Origin: Pseudazoarcus sp963975885
GTDB taxonomy: Bacteria; Pseudomonadota; Gammaproteobacteria; Burkholderiales; Rhodocyclaceae
Assembly (NCBI GenBank): GCA_963975885.1
Contig: CAXBIS010000016.1
Coordinates: 27,136 to 91,135, forward strand
Reading direction: 5' to 3'
Length of the DNA stretch: 64,000 bases
Shown: positions 52,335-60,810 of the stretch, one piece after another
Position numbering within the stretch: position 1 is the stretch's first letter
Layout: each line of letters opens with the position of its first letter
Made by a program: the position numbers and the translations under genes
The notes under the pieces: model-generated
The model's input: the letters and a program-made list of their open reading frames with translations, nothing else
Databases searched by the model: none
Told to the model about the DNA's origin: nothing

Positions 52335-54095
52335 ATGCGAGTCCATCCCGCCTTCCTGCGTAGCCTGGCCGTCGCGCTGATCTGCGCCGCCTCGGGCGCG
52401 TTCGCCCAGTCCGCGCCCCCTGACGAGGCGCCACTCCAGATCACGCTGGAAGCGCCTGAGGGCGTGCGTGCGCTGCTTGAGCGCCACCTGCGCATCCTGC
52501 GCGTCGAGCAGGTCGCGCCCGAGCGTGCCGCCGACCGGGTGGCGCTGCTGCGTCGCACGCGACGCGACGTGGAGCAACTGTTGTCGACCGAAGGCTACTT
52601 TTCGCCGGTGGTGCGTTTCGAGCGCGCAGGCGATGCGCGCTGGCGCATCGAGGTCGATCCCGGTGTGCAGGCCACCATCGACGAGGTCGAACTGGAGTTC
52701 ACCGGGGATCTGGCGCGCGAAGATTCCGGGGCGGCCGCGCGACGCGACTCGCTGCGCTCGGCCTGGCCGCTACGCGTCGGCCAACCCTTTCGCCAATCGG
52801 CCTGGGACGGCGCCAAGCAGCAACTGCTCTACAGCGTGTCGGTGCGCGACTATGCCGCCGCACGCATCGCCGACAGCCGCGCGGCAGTCGATCCGGCCAC
52901 CGCTTCGGTGCGCCTGAGTGTCACCGTCGATTCCGGCCCACCGTTCCGGCTGGGCGAGTTGCGCGTGCGCGGCATCGAGCGTCTGCCGCCCGAGCTGGTC
53001 GAGCGCTACAGCACGCTCGAACCCGGCGAGCGCTTCGATCAGGACCGTCTGCTGGCCTTCCAGAGCGAACTGCAGGCCGTGCCGCAATTTGCCTCGGTGG
53101 TGGTCGACATCCCGCGCGACCCGGCACTGGCCGACGCAGTGCCGGTGGATGTGCGCATCGTCGAGGCGCAGACGCGCGAGCTTGGCTTTGGCGCGGGTTT
53201 TTCGACCAACACCGGTGCGCGTGTGGAAACCACCTGGCGCGATGTCAACTTCCTCGACCGCGCCTGGGAACTGAACACCGGCCTGCGTATCGAGCAGCGC
53301 CGCCAGACGCTTTACGCCGACGTTTTCCTGCCGCCAGCCGCGGGAGGCTACCGTGACAGCTTCGGGGCCGTCGTCGAGAGCAGCGACATCGAGGGCTTGC
53401 AACAGTCGCGCTACGCTTTCGGGGCCGTACGCAGTCATGTGCGCGGCGACATCGAGACTGCGCTGGCTCTGCGCTACCAGCGCGAGACTCTGGATCCCAA
53501 GGGCGGCGAGGAAACGCGAACCACCGCGCTGACCGCCAACTGGAGCTGGACGCAGCGCAAGGTCGACGACATGCTCGATCCGCGTAGCGGTTACGTGCTG
53601 CACGGCGAGATCGGCGGCGGGGCCGAGGCCGTGCTCTCCGACCAGGACTTCCTGCGCCTGTACGGGCGTGCCGTGCGCTACCAGCCGGTGGGCATGCGCG
53701 ACGTTTTCATCCTGCGCGGCGAACTGGGCGCGACGCTGGCCGACAGCCGCGACGGCATCCCGCTCAACTTCCTGTTCCGCACCGGCGGTGCCCAGTCGGT
53801 GCGTGGCTATGCCTATCAGAGTCTGGGCGTGCGTGAAGGCGCGGCCACGCTGGGCGGGCGTTACATGGCCGCCGCCAGTGCCGAGTACGTGCACTGGTTC
53901 CGCGAGCAGTGGGGCGTGGCCAGCTTCGTCGACGTCGGCGATGCGGCCGACTCGCGTGAAGACCTCGACCCCAAACTGGGTGTCGGCGTGGGCGCGCGCT
54001 GGCGCAGCCCGGCTGGCCCCATCGCGCTGGATCTGGCCTGGGGCCACGACGAGCGCGACCTGCGGCTGCATTTCGCGGTGGCCGTCGCGTTCTGA
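52335..54095 (+). CDS. tamA: TamA, autotransporter assembly outer-membrane protein
   Basis: 586 residues: signal peptide (AVALICAASGAFAQS), three POTRA-like domains (to about residue 250; LRVRGIERLPPELVERYSTLEPGERFDQDRL is typical) and a 16-strand Omp85 barrel with RTGGAQSVRGYAYQSLG (RGY motif) and C-terminal HFAVAVAF. ATG 52335 gives the best signal peptide; 52326 is possible. TamB, normally next to TamA, is not present downstream; the following gene is on the other strand. Confidence 0.93.
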   Translation: MRVHPAFLRSLAVALICAASGAFAQSAPPDEAPLQITLEAPEGVRALLERHLRILRVEQVAPERAADRVALLRRTRRDVEQLLSTEGYFSPVVRFERAGDARWRIEVDPGVQATIDEVELEFTGDLAREDSGAAARRDSLRSAWPLRVGQPFRQSAWDGAKQQLLYSVSVRDYAAARIADSRAAVDPATASVRLSVTVDSGPPFRLGELRVRGIERLPPELVERYSTLEPGERFDQDRLLAFQSELQAVPQFASVVVDIPRDPALADAVPVDVRIVEAQTRELGFGAGFSTNTGARVETTWRDVNFLDRAWELNTGLRIEQRRQTLYADVFLPPAAGGYRDSFGAVVESSDIEGLQQSRYAFGAVRSHVRGDIETALALRYQRETLDPKGGEETRTTALTANWSWTQRKVDDMLDPRSGYVLHGEIGGGAEAVLSDQDFLRLYGRAVRYQPVGMRDVFILRGELGATLADSRDGIPLNFLFRTGGAQSVRGYAYQSLGVREGAATLGGRYMAAASAEYVHWFREQWGVASFVDVGDAADSREDLDPKLGVGVGARWRSPAGPIALDLAWGHDERDLRLHFAVAVAF

Positions 54096-54252
54096 TCTGC
54101 CGCGCCGCTGCCCGGCAATCGGGCGCCGGTGGCAAGGCGTTCAGGCTCAGCGACTTGCGACCTCAATCCCCGTCTTGTCCACAGGCTTGCCCACGGAAAG
54201 TGGGGATGGAATCGGCCGGGCCGCGTCGGCAAGTGTCCGGGCCGCGATCAAC

Positions 54253-54600
54253 TCACGACGCGCCGCGGTCGGCGTTCCGGCGCATGGCCTGACGTCTGCG
54301 TACGATCCCCGACAGCCCGACCATGCCCAGCGTCGCCAGCATCGCCACTGGGCCGAGCGCCGGCACGGGCACGGCCGCGGATGTGGCGAGCAGCAGATGC
54401 AGCGTGCTCTCCTTCTGGATGTTGTAGTCCTGCAGGGTGCGCCCGCCCTCCAGCGCCTTGCCGGCGAAGATCAGCCTCTGCTGGTCGGGCGGGATGCCCT
54501 CCTTGTCCTGGATCTTCTGTTTGACGTTCTCGATGGTGTCGCTGGGTTCGACCTCGAGCGTGATGGTCTTTCCGGTCAGGGTCTTGACGAATATCTGCAT
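54253..54600 (-). CDS. Ubiquitin with C-terminal membrane/CTERM-like tail
   Basis: 115 residues. Residues 1-71 are ubiquitin, starting MQIFVKTLTGKTITLEVEP. Compared with canonical eukaryotic ubiquitin I count five changes: A28Q, Q49A, D52G, S57Q, V70L. All seven lysines (6, 11, 27, 29, 33, 48, 63), Met1, Leu8 and Ile44 are kept. The conjugation end RLRGG is missing; after LLL the chain continues ATSAAVPVPALGPVAMLATL, a hydrophobic helix and a basic end (VRRRQAMRR), resembling IPTL/PEP-CTERM sorting tails. No signal peptide is visible in or before the frame, and no strong ribosome site. Codons are GC-rich like the neighbours. Not conjugatable by known chemistry; role unknown. Origin by transfer from a eukaryote is inferred. 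Confidence 0.93.
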   Translation of the reverse strand: MQIFVKTLTGKTITLEVEPSDTIENVKQKIQDKEGIPPDQQRLIFAGKALEGGRTLQDYNIQKESTLHLLLATSAAVPVPALGPVAMLATLGMVGLSGIVRRRQAMRRNADRGAS

Positions 54601-54881
54601 TGGGAGTCTGGGTGGATGGCGGCCGTGGTGGCCGCGCCTGTTGCAATGATGCCACGCCGGCGATGGACGTCCGGTCGCGAACTTGGCTATATTCGTCCCG
54701 CCTGCCTGGGTGTCGCAGACCGGGCCGGTGCTCGCGCAGCATCGGAGATCCCAGGCCGACGCGCGACGGTTCCTGCGGATGTGCAGCCGGCGGCTATGCA
54801 GCCTGATCGCTACGCGCGCGCTTCCGTTTTCAAGCGGAGTCCGGGCGGTCGTGCCGGACGCCACCTACGGGGAGGTGCGTC

Positions 54882-54902
54882 ATGCGTCATGCGTCATGCG
54901 TC
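54882..54902 (+). repeat. Heptamer tandem repeat over a start codon
   Basis: Three tandem ATGCGTC units, followed by AA and a fourth ATGCGTC (54905-54911). Each unit supplies an ATG in a different frame (54882, 54889, 54896). The ribosome site GGGGAGG (54869-54875) is best spaced for 54882, which is out of frame with the gene; 54896 and 54905 are in frame. Confidence 0.8.
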
Positions 54903-55654
54903 AAATGCGTCGGCTTTGCGGCCATGTTCTTGTATTCGTCTCGCTCTTATTTGCTGGGGGCGTGTTCGCGCAGGGCATTCCCGCCCCGGCTGCGATGACG
55001 CCGGGGGATCTGGTCGACGGTGACACCTTCTACGTGATGTTCGTCACGTCGACAGCCCATCCCGGCAACCTTGCGACCGCGGCCGACTACGACGCTGCAG
55101 TCAACGCCACCGCGCAGTCTTCGGCCTTCTACGGCACCGACGACGCCTCGCTCACCGGTCTATGGCGCGCCTTCATCGCCCACGACGACGGCACCAACCG
55201 TGCGGATGTCGTCGTCGGCGCGTTCTCCGCGGATGACACCGTGCCGATCTACCGCATCGACGGCACACGCCTGGCCAACGACCGGGCTGATCTGCTGGAC
55301 AACACGATTGCGGTCCCGATCAACGTAACGGAGCTGGGTAGCGTTTTGCCCTCTGAACTGGTCTGGACGGGAATGCTACCGAGCGGAGCCACCTTGAGTG
55401 GACTCGGGCCGACCGGCTCGTCGACCTATGGTCAAACAAACGCGAGCGCGTTCGTTTGGCTGGAGGGAGGATCGTCGGCATCCACCACCGCGACTATGCC
55501 ACTCTACGTTGTCTCGCCCCTGCTACGCGTCGGCGCGGCGGCTGCCGTAGCGCAAGTCACGCCAGTGCCCTTGATGTCCCCCTGGGGCGCGGCGGCGCTG
55601 GCGGCGCTCGTCGGCCTCGCGGGATGGCGCCGAAATCGGCCCTTGCGAAGCTGA
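54896..55654 (+). CDS. Secreted protein with IPTL-CTERM-like sorting tail
   Basis: 252 residues: signal peptide (LCGHVLVFVSLLFAGGVFAQ), a soluble region (about residues 27-215; GDTFYVMFVTSTAHPGNLATAADYD, LTGLWRAFIAHDDG) resembling DUF1554/lectin-like exported domains, and a C-terminal VPLMSPWGAAALAALVGLAGWRRNR, i.e. proline/SPWG signal, helix, arginines. This is the IPTL-CTERM pattern processed by an exosortase-like system. Starts 54896 or 54905, within a heptamer repeat. Divergent from the ubiquitin gene, whose tail is similar. Function unknown. Confidence 0.75.
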   Translation: MRQMRRLCGHVLVFVSLLFAGGVFAQGIPAPAAMTPGDLVDGDTFYVMFVTSTAHPGNLATAADYDAAVNATAQSSAFYGTDDASLTGLWRAFIAHDDGTNRADVVVGAFSADDTVPIYRIDGTRLANDRADLLDNTIAVPINVTELGSVLPSELVWTGMLPSGATLSGLGPTGSSTYGQTNASAFVWLEGGSSASTTATMPLYVVSPLLRVGAAAAVAQVTPVPLMSPWGAAALAALVGLAGWRRNRPLRS

Positions 55655-55739
55655 CTCGGTCGCGGTCGGTCGCGGAGGCATCCGTTGCGCCGCCCGCGGA
55701 GCGTCGTGGCGCGGTGTCCGGCGCTTTGGCGTCGGCCTG

Positions 55740-56924
55740 CTAAGCCCGTGCGGCGATCCAGTCGGATAGTGCTTGCGCGGGCATTGGTCGGGCGATGAAG
55801 AAGCCCTGGGCGTAGTCGCAGCCGGATTGGCGCAGGAATTCGAGCGCTGCCGCGTCCTCGACGCCTTCTGCGGTGACCTTGAGCCCGAGGCTGTGGCCGA
55901 GTTCGACAATGGAGCGGATCACCGTGCGTGCTTCTGCGGATGCCCCCTGGGCCATGACGAAGGATTTGTCGACTTTCATCTCGGAGAACGGCAGGCGCAC
56001 GAGTTCGACCATGGACGAGTAGCCGGTGCCGAAATCGTCGATGGAGAGTTGGAAGCCTTTGACGCGCAGCCGCGTGAGCAGGCCCAGTGAGCTGGTCGCA
56101 TCTTCCATGGCGCTGGTCTCGGTCAGTTCGAGAATCACCCGGCCGGGGTCGAGCGCGGCGCGCGTGCAGGCTTCGGCGACGCGATCGCCGAGTGTCGGAT
56201 CTTTCAGGCAGCGTGCTGACAGGTTCACCGACAGGTGTTCGTCGCCGTCGCGGAAGGCCGCCGCAAACCATTGCAGCGCTTCGTCGATGACGTTTGCTGT
56301 GAGCCGATCGATGAGGCCGAGTTCCTCACACAATCCGATGAAGCGGTCAGGCATGACGGTGCCGGCACGAGGGTGTTCCCAGCGCACCAGGGTTTCGAAG
56401 CCGGCCAGTTTGCCCGAATCGCATTCGATCTTGGGCTGGTAGGCCAGGCGAAATTCGCGCCGCTCAAGTGCGCGCAGCAATTCGCTCTCGGTGACCTCCA
56501 GCTCACCGTTCCAAGCGCCGGCGCGACCCAGTGCGGTGTCCCGTGCGGGGTCGTCTTCGCTGAGCAGCAGCTTGCGCAGTGCCGATGGCGAGAACGGCTT
56601 GGGCACGACGCCGATGACGTCGAGCGCGTGTTCGGCGGCAAAGCGCCGGGCCGAGTCGAGCACGCGGCTGCCGACACCGCTGGTGATGACGATGCGCGCG
56701 CTGCAGCCGAGGCCGGCAAGGCGACCCATGACCTCGACGCCATCCATGTCGGGCATGACCAGATCGATCGCGAGATGGGTGGGCTGCCATGCGTCGAGCT
56801 GCGCGAAAAAGTCCTGCGCCAGCAGCGTCACATGTGCATCGAGCCCCGCGTCTTCTGCGATGAATCGGATCATCTCGGCGACTGCCGGGTCGTCATCGAG
56901 AATCAGCAGGCGCGAATCAGTCAT
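55740..56924 (-). CDS. Response regulator with EAL (c-di-GMP phosphodiesterase) domain
   Basis: 394 residues. Receiver domain (residues 1-120; LLILDDDPAVAEM, phosphoacceptor in IDLVMPDMDG, Lys in VVPKPFSP). EAL domain (about 140-394) with ETLVRWEHP (ETL for EAL), LSVNLSARCL, LELTETS, IDDFGTGYSS, KVDKSFV, TAEGVED and GFFIARPMP; all metal and catalytic residues appear present, so it probably cleaves c-di-GMP. Its ATG overlaps the kinase gene by eight bases, marking it as the kinase partner. Confidence 0.93.
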   Translation of the reverse strand: MTDSRLLILDDDPAVAEMIRFIAEDAGLDAHVTLLAQDFFAQLDAWQPTHLAIDLVMPDMDGVEVMGRLAGLGCSARIVITSGVGSRVLDSARRFAAEHALDVIGVVPKPFSPSALRKLLLSEDDPARDTALGRAGAWNGELEVTESELLRALERREFRLAYQPKIECDSGKLAGFETLVRWEHPRAGTVMPDRFIGLCEELGLIDRLTANVIDEALQWFAAAFRDGDEHLSVNLSARCLKDPTLGDRVAEACTRAALDPGRVILELTETSAMEDATSSLGLLTRLRVKGFQLSIDDFGTGYSSMVELVRLPFSEMKVDKSFVMAQGASAEARTVIRSIVELGHSLGLKVTAEGVEDAAALEFLRQSGCDYAQGFFIARPMPAQALSDWIAARA

Positions 56925-59900
56925 CGTCTTCTCCGTCGCGCGTCGCGGCCGAGAGCACCAGGCGGATCTTGCACGCCAGCTCCTTGCGCCGGTAAGGCTT
57001 GTTGAGCAGATGCACGCCATGGTCCAGACGCCCGTGATGGACGATGGCGTTCTCGGTGTAGCCCGAGGTGTAGAGCACCGGCAGATCCGGGCGAATGCTT
57101 GTTGCCGCGGCTGCCAGTTGTGGGCCGTTGAGACCGCCCGGCATGATGACGTCAGTGAACAGCAGGTCGATGTCGGTCATGCGTTCAACGCATTCGAGTG
57201 CGGCCGGGCCGCTCGACACGGCCGTCACACGATAGCCCAGTTCGCGCAGCAGGTGCTCTACATGGCGCCGCACGAGGTCGTCGTCCTCGACCAGGAGGAC
57301 GTGCTCGCTGCCGCGCGGCTCGTCCTCATCCGCCGGCCCGTCGAATGGTTCGGCGCTGCCCGTCGGCGCGAGTGGCAGATACATGCGCACCGAAGTGCCC
57401 TGGCCGACTTCGGAGTAGATGCGCACGTGTCCGCGTGACTGGCGGATGAAGCCATACACCATGCTCAGGCCAAGGCCCGTTCCCTTCCCGAATTCCTTGG
57501 TGGAAAAGAAGGGGTCGAAGACTCGCCCGATGTTCTCCTGCGAGATGCCAAGGCCGGTATCGGATACTCCGATCATCAGATAGCGACCGGGCGTGACATC
57601 GACGTTGCGGCGCGCAAAGTCCTCGTCGAACACGACTTCCGCAGTCTCGATCACGAGCTTGCCGCCGCTCGGCATCGCGTCGCGCGCATTCAGGCACAGG
57701 TTGAGCAAGGCGCCTTCCAGCTCGGACGGGTCGACCAGCGCGTTCGGCAGCGTAGGTGGAGTCTGCACGGACAGCTCGACGTCTTCGGGCAAGGTGCGTT
57801 GCAGCAGCGGGGTCATCGACAACACCAGTTCGTTGACATCCACCGCGCGCGGGTCGAGCGCCTGCCGGCGTGCCACTGCGAGCAGTCGGTGGGTCAGGTC
57901 AGCGCCCTTCTGCGAGGCTTTGCTGATCATCTCGGCGAGCGTCAGCAGGCGCGGGTCGTCGGCGAGCTTCTCTGTGAGCAGTTCGGCGCTGCCCTGGATC
58001 ACGGTCAGCAGGTTGTTGAAGTCGTGCGCGACGCCGCCGGTGAGCTGGCCGATGGCCTCCAGCCGCTGAGACTGTTGCAGTCGGTCTTCGAGGGCGATGC
58101 GCTCGCTGATGTCGGTATTGATGGCGAGGATCGATTGCGGTTCGCCGTAGGCATCACGCACCAGGGTCCAGTGCGCCTCGACGACGATGCGCCGACCGTC
58201 GCGATGGCACTGCACGATGCGCCCCTGCCACTGCCCGTGTTCGAGCACCTGCCGCGTGGCGCCGTGAAACGGCGCGGGGTTGTCGTACAACAGGGTGTCG
58301 ATAGGTCGTCCCAGGACTTCCTCGGGCGACCAGCCATAGAGACGCTCGGCGCCGCGGTTCCAGAACAGGATGCGATGATCGACGCTGCGCACGAGGATGG
58401 CGTCGGAGGCCTTGTCGAGTAGCGAAGCCTGTTCGCGCAGCTTCTGTTCGGTCAGCTCACGTTGCAGTTCGGCGGCCGCGCGCGCAGCGAAGATGCGCAA
58501 CATCGAGCAGGCCAGATCGGTGTGCTGGAGGGGCTCGCGATAGATCACGCAGATGTGGCCGATGGGGGTGCCGTCGGGTGCGTCCAGACGTCGCCCGACA
58601 TAGGCCTCGACCCCAAGCTCGAGCATCAGCGGCGTAGCCGGGAATCGGTTGGCGGCGCCGCTGGGTACGATGCATTCGTCGTTGTGCTCGAAGTATTCAC
58701 ACGGCGTTCCCGCGACCACGTAGCCGAAGCGCGGCACGCGCTTGCCGTCGAAGACACCGGCCAGTGTCTCGCCGGCGGCCGGAGGGCCGGGCAGGTGGCG
58801 CACCGCGAAGGCGCCGCAAGCGTCCAGTGCGGAAGCCATGCTGGCGACGAGTTGCGCGAAGAACTCGCCGCTGGCACCCGAGACGCCCGCAGCCAGTTCC
58901 AGCACCGCCGCCTGGATGCGGGCCGTCTCCTGCTGCGAGCGCAGGTTGCGGATGCCGAATGCAAGATCGGCCGCGAGTTCTTCGAGCAGTTGCAGCTCGT
59001 CGGGTGAGGGCGAAAGCGGCCGGGACGAATACAGGCCGAGCAGGCCGAAGCTGCGCTGCGCGTGTCGCAGCGGCAGGCAGATCACCCCACGAAAACCGTG
59101 TGCCAACGCCCTGGCACGCCACGGTACGAACATCGGATCTTCGCGGATGTCGCCGCACACGACCGTATGGCCGCCGCGGATGCAACGGCCTGCCGGTCCT
59201 TGTGCCGACGGGCTGTGCTCGTCCCAGGACAAGCGGATGCCGGCGAAGTAGCCATTCTCGGCGCCAGCATGAGCGTCCGGGTGGATGTTCTTTTCGGGGT
59301 CATCGAGCGCCAGTCCGACCCAGGCCATGCGATAGCCGCCGATCTCGACGGCGATCCGGCAAATGGCGTCGAGCAGGTCACGCTCGGACTGTGCGCGAAT
59401 CAATTCTTCGTTGCAGCGACTGAGCATGCGTTGCGCCCGGTGCGCGCGTTCGAGTGCCTGCTCGGAGGCCTTGCGCGCGGTGATGTCGTGCATGACGATC
59501 ACGGCGCCCAGATGCTCGCCCTCGTTGGAGAGAATGGCCTGGCCACTGCACAGTACCGTGCGCGCCTCGCGACCGTGCGGCGCGATGACGATCTCGGCGG
59601 CGCGCACTTGCTCGCCGCGCAATGCCCGGTAGAGCGGAATCTCCTCAGTACTCAGCGGGGCTTGCCCGTCGGGTGCGAACAGGCTGTAGTGCTCGCTCCA
59701 GCGCTCCGGCAGCAGCGGGGCTTCGGACAGTCCGTGCATCTCGCGCGTGGCACGATTGAATACCGACAGAACGCCCTGTGCATCACAGGCGACGATGCCT
59801 TCGGATACGTTGTCGAGCATTGCTTCGAGAAACTGGCGCTCGGCCGCGAGTGCGCGTTCGGCCTGGGTCTGCTCGGTGACGTCGAGGCCCGATACGACCA

Positions 59901-60681
59901 GACAGATCGGACCACCGTCGGAGCGGGTAACGCGTGAAATCGTGAAGCTCGTGCGCCGCACATCTCCGCTCGATACCCGGTAGTCGGAACTTGTCTGCAC
60001 GGCTTCCCCGTCGCGCGCACGCTCGACGGCGTTGCGCACGGACTGGCGGACTTCAGCGCCACAATCCCACCACGGCGTTTCCCAGAACGGCTGACCCAGT
60101 ACGTCTTCGCGCCGATAGCCACAGGCTGCCAGCGCAAGATCGTTGACGCTCAACAATTCGCCGTGCAGGGAAAGAATGCCCTGGAAAAGGTAGGACTGAT
60201 TGAACACGGCTTCGAATTCGGCCTGGCTTGTCGCCAGCGCCTCCTCGCGTGCGCGCAAGGCCGTGAGGTCCTGGAACGCGCCCTGAACCGAGACAGGCCG
60301 ACCCGACGCGTCATGCACCGCTTCACCGATGGTGCGCACCCAGCGTTGTTTCCCGCGCGCAGTGACGATCTGCAGTTCTTCGTCGAACGGGGTGCCACGC
60401 TCGGCGCAATCGCGAAATGCCTGTGCAATGCGCTGGCGCGATTCACTCGTGTAGTAGTCCAGCCCCTGCTGCAGTTCCAGGCGCGTGCCGCGCGGCATCT
60501 CGTGTATGTCGCAGACCTGATCGGACCAGAACACCTGCCCGGACGTCAGATCGACGCTCCAGCCGCCGATGCTGGCAATGCGTCCGGCGATCTCCAGCAA
60601 CAGCCCGCTCTCGTGCCAGGCCCCGGGTGACGCCTCTGCCCCGGAACCGGAAGCTGTGTCGGCAGGGGTTCTGGCACTCAT
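56917..60681 (-). CDS. Hybrid histidine kinase (PAS/GAF) with C-terminal receiver
   Basis: 1254 residues, no membrane segment seen, so cytoplasmic. Order: PAS (about 28-140), PAS (155-275), PAS (290-405), GAF (430-580), GAF (595-740), PAS (755-875), HisKA with GGVAHDFNNLLTVIQG (His in the H-box), HATPase (NLCLNARDAMPSGG, GVSDTGLGI, GKGTGLGLSMVYGF), and receiver (about 1127-1250; LLVEDDD, FTDVIMPGG, NKPY). ATG 60681 was chosen because the longer frame upstream overlaps the divergent gene and shows no domain. Expected to phosphorylate the EAL regulator downstream. Confidence 0.92.
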   Translation of the reverse strand: MSARTPADTASGSGAEASPGAWHESGLLLEIAGRIASIGGWSVDLTSGQVFWSDQVCDIHEMPRGTRLELQQGLDYYTSESRQRIAQAFRDCAERGTPFDEELQIVTARGKQRWVRTIGEAVHDASGRPVSVQGAFQDLTALRAREEALATSQAEFEAVFNQSYLFQGILSLHGELLSVNDLALAACGYRREDVLGQPFWETPWWDCGAEVRQSVRNAVERARDGEAVQTSSDYRVSSGDVRRTSFTISRVTRSDGGPICLVVSGLDVTEQTQAERALAAERQFLEAMLDNVSEGIVACDAQGVLSVFNRATREMHGLSEAPLLPERWSEHYSLFAPDGQAPLSTEEIPLYRALRGEQVRAAEIVIAPHGREARTVLCSGQAILSNEGEHLGAVIVMHDITARKASEQALERAHRAQRMLSRCNEELIRAQSERDLLDAICRIAVEIGGYRMAWVGLALDDPEKNIHPDAHAGAENGYFAGIRLSWDEHSPSAQGPAGRCIRGGHTVVCGDIREDPMFVPWRARALAHGFRGVICLPLRHAQRSFGLLGLYSSRPLSPSPDELQLLEELAADLAFGIRNLRSQQETARIQAAVLELAAGVSGASGEFFAQLVASMASALDACGAFAVRHLPGPPAAGETLAGVFDGKRVPRFGYVVAGTPCEYFEHNDECIVPSGAANRFPATPLMLELGVEAYVGRRLDAPDGTPIGHICVIYREPLQHTDLACSMLRIFAARAAAELQRELTEQKLREQASLLDKASDAILVRSVDHRILFWNRGAERLYGWSPEEVLGRPIDTLLYDNPAPFHGATRQVLEHGQWQGRIVQCHRDGRRIVVEAHWTLVRDAYGEPQSILAINTDISERIALEDRLQQSQRLEAIGQLTGGVAHDFNNLLTVIQGSAELLTEKLADDPRLLTLAEMISKASQKGADLTHRLLAVARRQALDPRAVDVNELVLSMTPLLQRTLPEDVELSVQTPPTLPNALVDPSELEGALLNLCLNARDAMPSGGKLVIETAEVVFDEDFARRNVDVTPGRYLMIGVSDTGLGISQENIGRVFDPFFSTKEFGKGTGLGLSMVYGFIRQSRGHVRIYSEVGQGTSVRMYLPLAPTGSAEPFDGPADEDEPRGSEHVLLVEDDDLVRRHVEHLLRELGYRVTAVSSGPAALECVERMTDIDLLFTDVIMPGGLNGPQLAAAATSIRPDLPVLYTSGYTENAIVHHGRLDHGVHLLNKPYRRKELACKIRLVLSAATRDGEDDD

Positions 60682-60810
60682 GGCGTGCGCTCCGAGGTCA
60701 TGCCGTGATGCGTTGGGAGAAGACTCCGCACGCGGTTCATCAGTGAATACTATAGGCTTGTCCGACCCCTGCACAGCGAGTGCATGCACAGCTCTTCCGG
60801 AGGTTCGGCC

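Noticed and set aside
54165..54200. TTGTCCACAG as DnaA boxes of an origin
   Set aside because: Only one imperfect box, no cluster, no AT-rich region and no dnaA or dnaN nearby.
54253..54600. Ubiquitin gene as eukaryotic contamination
   Set aside because: There is no intron or polyubiquitin repeat, composition matches neighbours, the end is fused in frame to a bacterial-type tail, and bacterial genes flank it on the same sequence.
54601..54864. N-terminal extension of the ubiquitin protein (88 residues)
   Set aside because: The added sequence is Arg/His-rich, without signal peptide or domain, and ubiquitin begins exactly at Met 54600.
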